Positions 27,102 to 36,653 of a DNA stretch of 64,000 nucleotides are shown here, piece after piece. A program made the position numbers and the translations under genes. A model generated the notes under the pieces. The model worked only from the letters and a program-made list of their open reading frames with translations. It was not told the origin of the DNA and made no database searches. How positions within the stretch are numbered: the stretch's first letter is position 1; every line of letters begins with the position of its first letter. Source of the stretch: Novosphingobium sp. KA1 (GTDB taxonomy: Bacteria > Pseudomonadota > Alphaproteobacteria > Sphingomonadales > Sphingomonadaceae); NCBI RefSeq assembly GCF_017309955.1, contig NZ_CP021247.1:2629001-2693000 (forward strand), given 5' to 3'.

Positions 27102-27643
27102 GAAGAGGGGGTGGGAATGACGAAGATCCGGGGCAGATTTGGCATCGGCAACGGGTGTTTTAAAATCCGGATCAGACGGTCGGCTAACCCAGACAAAGTT
27201 GCTCCTCCCACCCGCTCAGGCTGAGCTTGTCGCAGCCCCCTGAGGCGCGGCGCAAGGCTTCCCATCGTTCGGCAAGCTCAGGATGAGCGGAGCGGATGGG
27301 GCAGGGCCGTCTCTCCTGATGCTTCAGTCATGCGGGGACCGACCTCCCGCAGATGCCGAACAGGCTCGTGTGCGAGGCGGCAGCGCAGGCAATGGCACTC
27401 CACGGTGGCGAGGGGAAGCGGCCTCTCTCGACCGATAAGCACTCTCCGGGGCTGCCCTCCGGCAACAATCTTGCCCATCGCTCCGGTGCTGTGGCGCAAT
27501 CGATCACGCTGATCGGCTAAACCGGCTTTGCAAAAATTGCTTGGAGCGGCTATGGGGCGCCCCTTGTTTGCGGTTCTTGCCGGTTTGGCCCTGTGCATGT
27601 GGCGCGGGGAGTGAAGGCGAAGGAACAGCCAGGAGTACATGAC
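27102..27643. other. Intergenic region before DAHP synthase
   Basis: No gene recognised in about 540 bp. It holds a second kind of repeat pair: CCGCTCAGGCTGAGCTTGTCG at 27212-27232 and, inverted, a related copy at 27266-27290 (CGTTCGGCAAGCTCAGGATG...). The DAHP synthase promoter must lie in the last part. Open frames here lack start signals and are probably not genes. Confidence 0.55.
27212..27290. repeat. Inverted pair of a dispersed repeat family
   Basis: The two arms share CTGAGCTTG-type sequence around a central 33-bp spacer and form an imperfect long hairpin. The motif resembles the CTCAGGCTGAGCTTGTCG repeats widespread in proteobacterial genomes. Confidence 0.65.
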
Positions 27644-29017
27644 GTGGCTAGCAATTGGACCCCGGAAAGCTGGAAGGCTAAGGAAGCCCGCCACCTTCCG
27701 GTTTATGGCGATGCGGAGAAGCTGGGCGAGGTCGAGGCCACGCTTGCGAAGTTTCCGCCGCTGGTCTTTGCGGGCGAGGCGCGTGCTCTGAAGGCGGATC
27801 TCGCCGAAGTCGCCGCCGGTCGCGGTTTTCTGCTGCAGGGCGGGGACTGCGCGGAGAGCTTCGCCGAATTCAGCGCCGACAACATCCGCGATTCCTTCCG
27901 CGTGCTGCTGCAGATGGCGGTCGTGCTGACCTTCGCCAGCAAGCAGCCGGTGGTGAAGCTGGGCCGCATGGCGGGCCAGTTTGCCAAGCCGCGCTCGGCC
28001 CCGACCGAGATGGTGGGCGGCGTCGAGATGCCCAGCTACTTCGGCGACATCATCAACGGCATCGAAGGCAACGCCGAAGCGCGTCGCAACGATCCGGAAC
28101 GCATGCTGCGCGCCTATACGCAGTCCTCGGCCACGCTGAACCTGCTGCGCGCTTTCGCGCATGGCGGCTATGCGAACCTGCGCCAGGTCCACCAGTGGAC
28201 GATGGAACACATCGGCCGCAGCCCCTGGGGCGAGAAGTTCGCGCAGATGGCCGACCGCATCGGCGAGGCGCTGGACTTCATGGCCGCCTGCGGCGTGGAC
28301 CCGACCTCGGTTCCGCAGCTTCAGGGCACCGACTTCTACACCAGCCACGAAGCGCTGCTGCTCCCCTACGAGCAAGCCCTGACGCGCCGCGATTCGCTGA
28401 CCGGCGACTGGTACGACTGTTCGGCCCACATGCTGTGGATCGGCGACCGTACCCGCTTCGAGGGCTCGGCCCACGTCGAGTACCTGCGCGGCGTCGGCAA
28501 CCCGATCGGCATGAAGTGCGGACCCAGCCTTGAGCCCGACGCGCTGCTGCGCATGCTCGATACGCTGAACCCGGGCCGCGAGCCGGGCCGCATGACGCTG
28601 ATTAGCCGCTATGGCCACGACAAGGTGGAAGCCGGCCTGCCCAAGCTGGTGCGCGCGGTGAAGGCCGAAGGTCATCCGGTGGTGTGGTCGTGCGACCCGA
28701 TGCATGGCAACGTCATCAAGACCGACACCGGCTTCAAGACCCGTCCGTATGAGCGCATCCTTGCCGAAGTGCGCGGCTTCTTTGCCGTCCACCGCGCCGA
28801 GGGCACCCATGCCGGCGGCATCCATATCGAGATGACCGGCCAGGACGTCACCGAATGCACCGGCGGCGCGATCGCCATCACCGACGAGGCGCTGAAGGAT
28901 CGCTACCACACCCACTGCGACCCGCGCCTCAACGGTGCGCAGTCGATCGAACTCGCATTCGAACTGGCGGACCTGCTCAACCTCGAAGCGACCGAGCGGC
29001 ACAAGCAGGCGGCCTGA
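27644..29017 (+). CDS. aroG: 3-deoxy-7-phosphoheptulonate synthase, class II
   Basis: 457-aa first enzyme of the shikimate pathway: PEP plus erythrose-4-phosphate to DAHP. It is the plant-like class II type. The metal-binding Cys69 lies in [13 protein letters not shown]; further conserved blocks are [20 protein letters not shown] and [10 protein letters not shown], with [17 protein letters not shown] near the end. The start is GTG at 27644 with AGGAG 8 nt upstream (27631-27635), which excludes the longer reading from 27593. Symbol is conventional; other genomes call it aroF or aroH. Confidence 0.95.
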   Translation: MASNWTPESWKAKEARHLPVYGDAEKLGEVEATLAKFPPLVFAGEARALKADLAEVAAGRGFLLQGGDCAESFAEFSADNIRDSFRVLLQMAVVLTFASKQPVVKLGRMAGQFAKPRSAPTEMVGGVEMPSYFGDIINGIEGNAEARRNDPERMLRAYTQSSATLNLLRAFAHGGYANLRQVHQWTMEHIGRSPWGEKFAQMADRIGEALDFMAACGVDPTSVPQLQGTDFYTSHEALLLPYEQALTRRDSLTGDWYDCSAHMLWIGDRTRFEGSAHVEYLRGVGNPIGMKCGPSLEPDALLRMLDTLNPGREPGRMTLISRYGHDKVEAGLPKLVRAVKAEGHPVVWSCDPMHGNVIKTDTGFKTRPYERILAEVRGFFAVHRAEGTHAGGIHIEMTGQDVTECTGGAIAITDEALKDRYHTHCDPRLNGAQSIELAFELADLLNLEATERHKQAA

Positions 29018-29044
29018 TCCGCCGCTTGGTCCTGGTGAACATGC

Positions 29045-29078
29045 ACGGGCAGGGGAGCGATGGCTCTCCTGCCCGTTT
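29045..29078 (+). terminator. Terminator of DAHP synthase gene
   Basis: A 14-bp stem with one wobble pair (29045-29058 with 29063-29076), GATG loop, then TT. It lies 28 bp after the stop codon. Confidence 0.8.
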
Positions 29079-29125
29079 GCTTATGCGCTCGGTTCCAGCC
29101 GCGACCGTCCGGCGCCGCGCAGCCG

Positions 29126-31567
29126 TCAGGACAGCGCCACCGGATCCTCGGGAGCATCGCGCAGGCGCAAGTAGAGCTTGCCGTCCACCGGGCGTGGTAC
29201 GGCCAGGCTGCCCCCGGTGAAGCCGGGAGGAACCGCCACGGGCTGGGCGAACGTGCGCTCGGCGGCGACGGCACCGATCAGGAACAGGTCGCGGCCCGAC
29301 AGCGTGCACGGCGTGGCCGCGTCGCTCTTGTTATCGGCGCAGGCGAGGTTCTCGATGCGCGGCAGGCGGGCGAGCGTTGCCATCGGCTTCCAGTCGCCCG
29401 CGGTGTCGGCCCCGACCAGGCGGAAACGCAGTGGGCCGAAGGTTCCGGCGGGTAGATCGGCGGCCTTGAGGCGGGCGACCATGACGTGCTGGCTTTCCAG
29501 CGTCAGGCCCTTGCCGGCGCTCAGGCGGGCGGCGACCGGGCCTCCGGTCGTGGCGATCTCGATGGTGGAGGCTGTGTCGAAACGCTCGCCCGGCGCCGCC
29601 TTGATCGAGAAGACCAGTTCGCCGTTGTCCGGCAGCAGGTCGTCGGAGCCGAGTTCGAGCGACCGCGCACCGGGCGCCGAAGGGCCGGGATAGACGGTGC
29701 GGCCGATCAGTTCCGCCTGCGGGCGCGACGCGGCGATGCGGGTCGGCAGCGAAAGACTGCGCCCGTCGGCCAGCGCGATGACGGCCTTGCCGGCGGTTCC
29801 CGTGTCAGGCGCTTTTGCGCCGCCCTGGGCGACGAGGCGCAGGCGGTCTACGGCTCCCTCGCGCGTCAGGCCGTCGGGCTTGAATTCGATCTCGCCCAGC
29901 GTCAGCGATTGCACCTGATCGAGCCGCTGGCCGGTCAGTTCGCCTTCGGTGTCTCCGGCATGGAGTTCGAAACCGTCGATGCGGCTGGCTTCGGCGCGGG
30001 CGCGCAGGCTCAGTGTTTCGGGCCCCTTGGCACCCTGATAGCGCAGTTCCACGCGCACTTCGTCGGGCGCGGCCTTGGCCAGCGGCACCGTGAAGGCAAG
30101 CCGGTTGCCGTCGCGCACTTTCCATTCGAGCGCTTTGGGGCCGCCGTTTCTTTGCTGCATCGTCACGTCCTCGACACAGGACGGTGCCGCGCCTTCGAGC
30201 ACGACCTCGTTGTCGCGCCCCACGACCAGCCCGTCGGCATCGCCGGTCACTTTCCAGGCATTGCCGTCCGGTCGCTGGAGCAGGAACTCCGGCCCCTCGA
30301 ACGGCGCGAAGCCCCAGAGGCCGTGAAGCTGCGCGCGCATCGAACCGGTGAAAGCGCTCGGTAGTGCCTCCCCGGTGATGACGTAGCCGCCCTTGTCGGC
30401 GCGCGGCGTCACCGGCACGTCGATGGTCTGGCCGGAAGCAGTGGTGATCTTGACCTTCATGTCATGCGCAAAGGCGGTGGAGAACACCAGCGGCGCCCCC
30501 TCGACCGGCAGCAGGGCACCGGGGCGGGCGATGCAGACCGGGGCCTTTGCGGTGCTGCGCAGCTGCGGGGGAATGTCCGCCTCGATCGCGGGCAGGGCGG
30601 TGACCATGACCGACTTGGGTTTCTGGAACGAAGGCGCGGCATTGAGCAGCAGCGACATCGTCTCGTCCCGGCGAACCGAGAGTGTTGGCAGGTAGCCGAA
30701 CTGCGGGTTGCTGAAGGCGCCGAAGATGCGGGCAATGTCGCGGGCGACGCCGATATAGGCGCTGTAATAGCCCGCGCCCGCCTCGGGCGTGGCGCTCAGC
30801 TGCAGGGCAAGGTCGGTGGGCGTGCCGGTCAGCGTATCGGCCAGGGAACTGGAATGGACGTCGTTGAGGACAAGCGATTCCTTGTTCTCCAGCAGGCAGG
30901 AGGCCTGCATCTCGATGACCTTGGACAGGCAGTCCTCGTTGAGCTTGATCGAGAGGCTGCGGGCCAGCACCGGGGCTACCGCGCGAAGGTATTCCGGCCC
31001 GGTGTTGTCCTGCGCCTGGATCGCGCCCATGAACGCGGTGAGGCGCGAATGGTCGAGCGAGGCCTGGTTGAGGTCCTGACTGGCGCGCACGAATTCGCCC
31101 GGCTTGCCGCGTACCGCATCGACCAGCGCGCCTTCCGCGCCGTTGGTATCGGGCACCATCAGCACGACCATCTGCCGCGCGCCCTTGGGCACGGTGAGGG
31201 TGAGCGCCTTGTCCTTTTCCTTGCTCTTCCAGGTGTCGGCGATGGCGATCCAGTTCTTGGGCGGCGGATTGGTGGCGCCGCGCAGGAACGCCGAGACCAG
31301 CAGGAACTTGAGCCCCTGATCCTCGGGCAGCGCGGCGTGGACGGAGATCCTGTCGCCTTCGGCAAGGCTGGGCACTTGTGCGATCGGCAGGGTCTGCTGG
31401 CCGCGCGTCACGGTGATCCGCAGGTCTGGGCCGGTCAGTTCGAAGGGGGCGGGATCGGCCTGGACCGGAGCGGCCGTGCAGAGCAGGGTGGCCAGAGCGA
31501 GCGGCACGGTGCGCGCGAAGAGGCGGGCAGGCGCGCAAGTGGAGCGGGGCGAATCGGCATCCTTCAT
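29126..31567 (-). CDS. Large exported protein of unknown function
   Basis: 813 aa starting at ATG 31567, chosen because a signal peptide follows (LFARTVPLALATLLCTAAPVQA, cleavage near residue 37); an upstream GTG at 31648 would add 27 residues before it. No enzyme motif is visible. The N-terminal part has a beta-rich domain (FELTGPDLRITVTRGQQTLPIAQVPSLAEGDRI); two cysteines in a short loop (EDCLSKVIEMQASCLLEN) may form a disulphide; the C-terminal half contains Ig-like beta repeats with GDTEGELTGQRLDQVQSLTLGE. It stands alone between DAHP synthase and the CocE gene. Probably an envelope or surface protein; function not assigned. Confidence 0.8.
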   Translation of the reverse strand: MKDADSPRSTCAPARLFARTVPLALATLLCTAAPVQADPAPFELTGPDLRITVTRGQQTLPIAQVPSLAEGDRISVHAALPEDQGLKFLLVSAFLRGATNPPPKNWIAIADTWKSKEKDKALTLTVPKGARQMVVLMVPDTNGAEGALVDAVRGKPGEFVRASQDLNQASLDHSRLTAFMGAIQAQDNTGPEYLRAVAPVLARSLSIKLNEDCLSKVIEMQASCLLENKESLVLNDVHSSSLADTLTGTPTDLALQLSATPEAGAGYYSAYIGVARDIARIFGAFSNPQFGYLPTLSVRRDETMSLLLNAAPSFQKPKSVMVTALPAIEADIPPQLRSTAKAPVCIARPGALLPVEGAPLVFSTAFAHDMKVKITTASGQTIDVPVTPRADKGGYVITGEALPSAFTGSMRAQLHGLWGFAPFEGPEFLLQRPDGNAWKVTGDADGLVVGRDNEVVLEGAAPSCVEDVTMQQRNGGPKALEWKVRDGNRLAFTVPLAKAAPDEVRVELRYQGAKGPETLSLRARAEASRIDGFELHAGDTEGELTGQRLDQVQSLTLGEIEFKPDGLTREGAVDRLRLVAQGGAKAPDTGTAGKAVIALADGRSLSLPTRIAASRPQAELIGRTVYPGPSAPGARSLELGSDDLLPDNGELVFSIKAAPGERFDTASTIEIATTGGPVAARLSAGKGLTLESQHVMVARLKAADLPAGTFGPLRFRLVGADTAGDWKPMATLARLPRIENLACADNKSDAATPCTLSGRDLFLIGAVAAERTFAQPVAVPPGFTGGSLAVPRPVDGKLYLRLRDAPEDPVALS

Positions 31568-31736
31568 GCAGAGTGGCAAAGCGTGTGTTTCCTGTCGGTT
31601 GCCTGACTCATGGGCTGACTTTACGAAAATAATACGCTTGGCCGCCACTTGCGGCGGATAACGATCGATCGTGGCGGCTTTCGGGCAGGCCTGCGCCGTC
31701 CACGATAACGGCGGTGTTCACGCTTGACCGCGTGAA

Positions 31737-33695
31737 ATGCACGCGTCACCAATCGCTTCCATGACAAGAAACCTTCGGGCCCGCAGCCTTCGCATCGCCG
31801 TCAGTGTCGCCGCCGCGCCGCTGGCTCTCGCCGCCGCCTCGCAGCTTTCCGCGCAGGATAGGGCAGCCAAGACCGACACCATGATGAACGAGCAGGTCGC
31901 CTCGTACGACTGGGTGCGCCCGCAGGCGGACTATATCCGCCGCGAGGTGATGATCCCGATGCGCGACGGCAAGAAGCTGTTCACCGTCATCGTGATGCGC
32001 AAGGGTACGCATGACGGCCCGATCCTGCTCAGCCGCACGCCCTACAACGCCGGCAAGATGAGCAGCCGCAACCGCAGCCAGAAGATCGAGGAAATTCTCC
32101 CGGTCATGGACGCGGACTTCGTGAACGACGGCTATATCCGCGTCTATCAGGACGTGCGCGGGCTGGATGGTTCCGAAGGCGACTACGTGATGAACCGCCC
32201 GCTGCGCGGCCCCCTGAACCCCACCAAGGTCGATCACGCCACCGATACGTACGACACGATCGACTGGCTGGTGAAGAACGTGAAGGAAAGCAACGGCAAG
32301 GTGGGCATCACCGGGTCGTCCTACCTCGGCTTCACCTCGCTGATGGCGCTGGTCGATCCGCATCCCGCGCTCAAGGCCTCGGTGCCGCAGAGCCCGATGG
32401 TCGACGGCTGGATGGGCGACGACTGGTTCCACAACGGCGCCTTCCGCATGTTCGGCTTCGACTACGATCTGGGCCAGACGGTGAAGAAGGGCGGCGGCTC
32501 GGTGCCCAAGGGCACGGGCGACGAGTATCAGGCCTATCTCGAGGCCGGTTCGGCGATGGAATACGCCAAGGCCTATGGGCTGCTGGACCTGCCGGTCGTG
32601 CGCAAGGTGCTGGAACATCCCAGCTATGATGCATGGTGGCAGGGGCAGGCGGTGGACAAGCTGCTGGCCGCGCGCAAGCTGACCGTGCCGACGATGCTGG
32701 TGGTGGGCCAGTGGGATCAGGAAGACAGCTACGGCGCACCGGCGGTCTACAAGGCGCTGGAGCCGCAGGACACCAACAACGACATGGTCTCGCTGGTGAT
32801 CGGCCCCTGGCGCCACTCCCAGGTGAACTACGAGGCGCGCGAGCTTGGTCCGCTGAAGTGGGAAGGCGATACCGGCGGCCAGTTCCGCCGCAACTACATG
32901 AAGCCGTTCCTTGACTGCCACCTGAAGACAAATGCGCCGAAGTGCGACACGCCGCCGGTGCTGACTTACGCCACCGGCGCGGTCGGAGCCAAGGCGGGCT
33001 GGGAAGTCTCGCAGAAGTGGCCCGCAGGGACCTACACGCCGCTGTACCTTGCGGGTAATTACGGCCTCTCGTGGGCGAAGCCGGCGGCGGGCAGCGACAG
33101 CTACGTGTCCGACCCGGCCAAGCCCGTGCCGATGCTGCCGCGCCCGGTGCACATGCAGGGCGAGGAATGGAAGACCTGGCTTGTTCATGACCAGCGCTTC
33201 GTCGATGGCCGCCCGGACGTGCTGAGCTACACCACCGGCGTGCTCGACAAGCCGGTGCACATCATGGGCGCGCCCAAGGTGGAACTGCACGCCTCCACCA
33301 CCGGGCAGGACAGCGACTATGTGGTCAAGCTGATCGACGTCTATCCGCAGGAAAACTCGGCCAATCCGGAACTGGCGGGTTATCAGTTGGGTGTCGGCAT
33401 CGAGATCTTCCGGGGGCGCTATGTGAACGGCTTCGACAAGCCGCAGCCGCTGGAGCCCGGCAAGGGCTATACCTTCCAGTGGTCGCTGCCCAACGTCGAT
33501 CACGTGTTCCTGCCGGGGCACAAGATCATGGTCCAGGTGCAGTCCAGCCTGTTCCCGCTCTATGACCGCAACCCGCAGTCCTGGGTGCCTTCCATCATGG
33601 AGGCGATGCCCAAGGACTATGTGAAGGCCACCGAGACCGTGCAGTATGGCGGCGATGCGGCCAGCGCGGTGTGGCTGCCCATCGCCGGGAACTGA
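31737..33695 (+). CDS. CocE/NonD-family serine hydrolase (X-Pro dipeptidyl-peptidase S15 type)
   Basis: 652 aa, exported: signal peptide ending about residue 40 (LAAASQLSAQ). The S15 alpha/beta domain has MRDGKKLFTVIV and the nucleophile motif G193-S-S195-Y-L-G198. The acid is in GQWDQED and the His in GPWRHSQ. A C-terminal beta jelly-roll starts near residue 490. Relatives hydrolyse cocaine-type esters, glutaryl-7-ACA or X-Pro peptides. ATG 31761 is a plausible alternative start. A perfect hairpin separates it from the SDR gene downstream. Confidence 0.88.
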   Translation: MHASPIASMTRNLRARSLRIAVSVAAAPLALAAASQLSAQDRAAKTDTMMNEQVASYDWVRPQADYIRREVMIPMRDGKKLFTVIVMRKGTHDGPILLSRTPYNAGKMSSRNRSQKIEEILPVMDADFVNDGYIRVYQDVRGLDGSEGDYVMNRPLRGPLNPTKVDHATDTYDTIDWLVKNVKESNGKVGITGSSYLGFTSLMALVDPHPALKASVPQSPMVDGWMGDDWFHNGAFRMFGFDYDLGQTVKKGGGSVPKGTGDEYQAYLEAGSAMEYAKAYGLLDLPVVRKVLEHPSYDAWWQGQAVDKLLAARKLTVPTMLVVGQWDQEDSYGAPAVYKALEPQDTNNDMVSLVIGPWRHSQVNYEARELGPLKWEGDTGGQFRRNYMKPFLDCHLKTNAPKCDTPPVLTYATGAVGAKAGWEVSQKWPAGTYTPLYLAGNYGLSWAKPAAGSDSYVSDPAKPVPMLPRPVHMQGEEWKTWLVHDQRFVDGRPDVLSYTTGVLDKPVHIMGAPKVELHASTTGQDSDYVVKLIDVYPQENSANPELAGYQLGVGIEIFRGRYVNGFDKPQPLEPGKGYTFQWSLPNVDHVFLPGHKIMVQVQSSLFPLYDRNPQSWVPSIMEAMPKDYVKATETVQYGGDAASAVWLPIAGN

Positions 33696-33704
33696 CGGCG
33701 TTCA

Positions 33705-33736
33705 GATCGTCTCCCGGTCGATACCGGGAGACGATC
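33705..33736 (+). promoter_or_regulatory. Perfect 14-bp hairpin enclosing the SDR ribosome-binding site
   Basis: 33705-33718 pairs exactly with 33723-33736 around CGAT. The GGGAG Shine-Dalgarno of the SDR gene (33726-33730) lies in the 3' arm and the start codon begins one base after the stem. In RNA this would sequester the ribosome site; as DNA it could be an operator. No T run follows, so it is not a standard terminator. Confidence 0.75.
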
Positions 33737-34486
33737 ATGAGCGGACCTTTCGACCTTTCCGGGCGCCTCGCGCTCGTGACCGGCGGTGCCAGCGGGATTG
33801 GCGCGGGCATCTGCGCGGTGCTGACCTGCGCCGGAGCGCGGGTGGTCGTGCTCGACCGGGACGAAGCCGGTGCGCGGGCGCAAGTCGAGGCAGGCAAGGC
33901 GGTGGACGCGGTCATGGTGGACCTCGCCGATGAGGCGTCCATCGTCTCTGCCTGTGCAGAGGCTGCTGGGCGCCATGGCACGCCTTGGTTGCTGGTCAAC
34001 AACGCCGGGCTTCAGCACCGCGAAATGCTGCTGGAGGGCACGGCGGCACATTGGCAGCGGATCGAGGCGATCAACGCGCGCGCGCCGTTCCTGATGATCC
34101 GCGAAGTGGCGCGGGCGATGATCGCCGGCGGCGAGGGCGGGCGCGTGGTCAACTGCGCCTCGAGCGGGCTGGTTGGCCAGTTCGTGCAGGGGCTGGCGGC
34201 CTACATGGCCAGCAAGGGCGCGCTCGCGGCGCTCACCACCAGTGCCGCCTTCGAACTTGCGGCGCACGGGATCACCGTCAACACCGTGCTGCCGGGCGGC
34301 GTCGGCACGCCCGGCGCGATCCATGCCGAAGGACCGCCGCCGGTCGGCCCGGGCAATCGAACCCCGCCGCTGGGCCGTTGCACGGCCGAGGACATCGCCT
34401 CGGCCGTACTCTATTTCGCGACCCCGATGGCGCACCGGGTGACCAATCAGGTGCTCGCCGTCGACGGCGGGTTCACGGTGACTTGA
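33737..34486 (+). CDS. SDR-family oxidoreductase
   Basis: 249-aa classical short-chain dehydrogenase. TGGASGIG at 15-22, Asp40 at the end of beta-2 (NAD preference), NNAG at 88-91, and Tyr156-x3-Lys160 (AAYMASK). The C-terminal TNQVLAVDGGFTV is typical. Start at ATG 33737 with GGGAG at 33726-33730. It lies 41 bp after the CocE hydrolase on the same strand; expression is probably coupled through or blocked by the hairpin between them. Relatives act as L-rhamnose, gluconate or alcohol dehydrogenases; substrate not defined. Confidence 0.88.
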   Translation: MSGPFDLSGRLALVTGGASGIGAGICAVLTCAGARVVVLDRDEAGARAQVEAGKAVDAVMVDLADEASIVSACAEAAGRHGTPWLLVNNAGLQHREMLLEGTAAHWQRIEAINARAPFLMIREVARAMIAGGEGGRVVNCASSGLVGQFVQGLAAYMASKGALAALTTSAAFELAAHGITVNTVLPGGVGTPGAIHAEGPPPVGPGNRTPPLGRCTAEDIASAVLYFATPMAHRVTNQVLAVDGGFTVT

Positions 34487-34655
34487 ACACGGCACGAAGG
34501 GGTGAGGTTTTCCGTCCCCCCGGAACGCTCGCCAAATCCAAACGCGTCATCCCCGCGAAGGCGGGGATCCCGCTTGTTCTTCGGGGCGAGGCAAAAAGGA
34601 AGCGGGGCCCCCGCCTTCGCGGGAGGGGGTGAGGTTTTGTATTCGATAGAAGGCT
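34487..34655. repeat. Convergent intergenic repeat cluster, palindromic ATCCCC type
   Basis: 34549-34568 is ATCCCCGC-GAAG-GCGGGGAT, a variant of the palindrome that frames the GIY-YIG gene. A second inverted copy of the GCGAAGGCGGGG part lies at about 34609-34625. The short sequence GGGTGAGGTTTT also occurs on both sides of the pair (about 34500 and 34627). No gene here. Confidence 0.7.
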
Positions 34656-35963
34656 CTACACCGCGTTCCGCTTGGCAATCGCCGCCAGCACGGCGGCGCT
34701 TGGCTTGGGTGTGCGGGCGAAGGTCGCGCGGTCGACGGAGCATAGCCCGTACTTGTGCTTGAAGCCGAACACCCATTCGAAGTTGTCCGCCAGCGTCCAG
34801 TGGACATAGCCCAGCACCGGCACGCCATCGGCAATGGCCTGCTGCAATCCGGAGAGCGCTTCGGGAATGAACTTCGCGCGCACTGCGTCGTCCTCGATGC
34901 CGATGCCGTGTTCGGTCACCATCACCGGCCGCCCGGTCGCCTCGTGGGCATAACGCACTGCACCAGCCAGTGAGGCGGGGTAAATTTCCACGCCCATCTG
35001 ACTGCGCGGCACATCGGCGGGTGGCTGGACCTGACCCTGCGCATTCCAGATCGCCCGCGCATAGTTCTGCACGCCGATGAAGTCGTCCTGCTTGGCCAGT
35101 TCCAGCCATGGCCCGTAGAATTGCTTGCGGATTGCGTCGCGCTGCGAATTCGCGCCGACGGCCTGATCGTCGCTCATCGTCAGGCTGACCCCCACCGGCA
35201 GGTCGCCGCGTGCGGCCTTGATCGCGGCGCGGCCGGCCTTGTGCGCGGCGAGCATGTTTTCCTCCAGCAGCGCAATGTCGTCGTGTTCGGGCAGCATGCC
35301 GTTCTTGAAGTTGCCGGCCCCGCAGGCCGCGCCCGCGGCCTGGTTCATCGCCTTTACCATGCCGGCCATCTGTGGCGGCAGGCCCTTGTCGACGAGGTGG
35401 ATCATGTTCGGCTCGTTGAGTGTGGTGGCATAGCCCATGCCCGCCGCCAGGCGGCGGGCCGCCTTGTCGCAGTAGCGGGCAAACAGGTCGGCCGCGTCCT
35501 TCTGCGTCCATCCGCCTTGCGCCGCGAACCAGCGCGGCAGGGTGAAGTGGTTGAACGTTACCATCGGCGTCAGCCCGCGCGCATGGCAGCCGTCGATGAT
35601 CCGGGCGTAGTGGTCGAGCATGGCGGTGGAGAACACGCCGGGACGCGGCTCGATCCGGGCCCATTCGATCGAGAAGCGATAGGTGTCGAGCCCCAGGCCT
35701 TTCACCAGATCGAGGTCGCGCGGCCAGAGTTCGAAGGAGTTGTTGGCATCGCCCGAAGGCTCCATGAACATCGTCGGTTTCACCTGCTCGACCAGCCAGA
35801 GGTCGCTCAGCGTATTGTTGCCCTCCACCTGATGCGCGGCGCTGGCGGTGCCCCAGCGGAAGCCCTTGGGGAAGCTTCTTGCCGTCGCGGCCATCGCCTT
35901 GCCGGATGGCGAGGCCAGTGCACCGGCGGCCAATCCGGAGGCCAACATCGTTCTGCGATCCAT
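34656..35963 (-). CDS. Glycoside hydrolase family 1 (beta-glucosidase-like), exported
   Basis: 435 aa. The N-terminus MDRRTMLASGLAAGALASPSG resembles a twin-arginine signal, so export in folded form is likely. GH1 landmarks: FRWGTASAAHQVEG, YRFSIEWARIEPRPG, acid/base Glu184 in TLNEP, nucleophile Glu351 in VTEHG (His replaces the usual Asn), and LADNFEWVFGF. Start ATG 35963 follows GGGAGAGTGTG. It is 24 bp downstream of the TetR gene and in the same direction, so the operator upstream of tetR should control it. Acts on beta-glucosides or beta-galactosides; specificity unknown. Confidence 0.9.
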   Translation of the reverse strand: MDRRTMLASGLAAGALASPSGKAMAATARSFPKGFRWGTASAAHQVEGNNTLSDLWLVEQVKPTMFMEPSGDANNSFELWPRDLDLVKGLGLDTYRFSIEWARIEPRPGVFSTAMLDHYARIIDGCHARGLTPMVTFNHFTLPRWFAAQGGWTQKDAADLFARYCDKAARRLAAGMGYATTLNEPNMIHLVDKGLPPQMAGMVKAMNQAAGAACGAGNFKNGMLPEHDDIALLEENMLAAHKAGRAAIKAARGDLPVGVSLTMSDDQAVGANSQRDAIRKQFYGPWLELAKQDDFIGVQNYARAIWNAQGQVQPPADVPRSQMGVEIYPASLAGAVRYAHEATGRPVMVTEHGIGIEDDAVRAKFIPEALSGLQQAIADGVPVLGYVHWTLADNFEWVFGFKHKYGLCSVDRATFARTPKPSAAVLAAIAKRNAV

Positions 35964-35987
35964 CACACTCTCCCAGTTTGCGCCGGT

Positions 35988-36557
35988 TTACGGGATCAGC
36001 CGCCCGGCGGTTTCGTTCCATGTCGCCACGAGGTCGAAGCCGCGCTCCTCCTGCAGCCATTGCAGTTCCAGCCCGTCCATCGCCGACAGCACCTGCCGCG
36101 CGAGACGGTCCGGTGTTTCGCCGGGCAGGTCGAGCAGTTCGGCGAAGCGACGGCGGGCAAGCCGGTCGCGGGTGACAAAATAGGCGTGGGCGGGGTGGTC
36201 GGCGGCGAGCGCTTCCACCCGCAGCATCGCATAGAGGCGCACCAGTTCGGGGTGCTGTGCATTCCGCGCGACGATGGCGGCCAGCACCTGCAGCACTTGC
36301 GCGCGGCTGCGCGGCGCCGCGTCGCGGGGGAAAAGGGCGGCGATGGCGTCCTCGTCCTGCCTGTCGCGGCGGTCGAGCACCGCCAGCAGCAGGTCGGTCT
36401 TCGAGCCGAAGTGGTGGAGCAGCCCGGCGTCGGTCATCGCGCAGCGCAGCGCCAGTTCGCGGATCGAGAACCCGTGAAAGCCGCGTTCGCCGATCACCGC
36501 GATCGCGGCATCGAGGATCGCGGTGCGCCGGCCCTCACGGTTCATGCGGGTGCGCAT
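35988..36557 (-). CDS. TetR-family regulator of the glycosidase operon
   Basis: 189 aa. Helix-turn-helix at about 10-55 (AAIAVIGERGFHGFSIRELALRCAMTDAGLLHHFGSKTDLL). The ligand domain has two aromatic-rich helices. Start ATG 36557 with GGGAGAAA 6 nt upstream. A 20-bp dyad begins 15 bp upstream of the start, implying autorepression. Followed directly by the GH1 gene, so the likely role is control of glycoside use. Confidence 0.9.
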   Translation of the reverse strand: MRTRMNREGRRTAILDAAIAVIGERGFHGFSIRELALRCAMTDAGLLHHFGSKTDLLLAVLDRRDRQDEDAIAALFPRDAAPRSRAQVLQVLAAIVARNAQHPELVRLYAMLRVEALAADHPAHAYFVTRDRLARRRFAELLDLPGETPDRLARQVLSAMDGLELQWLQEERGFDLVATWNETAGRLIP

Positions 36558-36571
36558 GGGCTTTCTCCCGT

Positions 36572-36591
36572 TACCTAGTGATCGCTAGGTA
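36572..36591. promoter_or_regulatory. TetR-type operator TACCTAG-N6-CTAGGTA
   Basis: A perfect 7-bp inverted repeat with a 6-bp spacer, 15 bp before the tetR start and in the only upstream gap of the tetR-GH1 operon. Position and symmetry fit a TetR dimer site. Confidence 0.7.
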
Positions 36592-36653
36592 GTCTGGAGG
36601 GCGGGGGCCGGGAAGGGGAGTGCCGCAGGTATCGCCCGGGCGAAGAACCTGTC

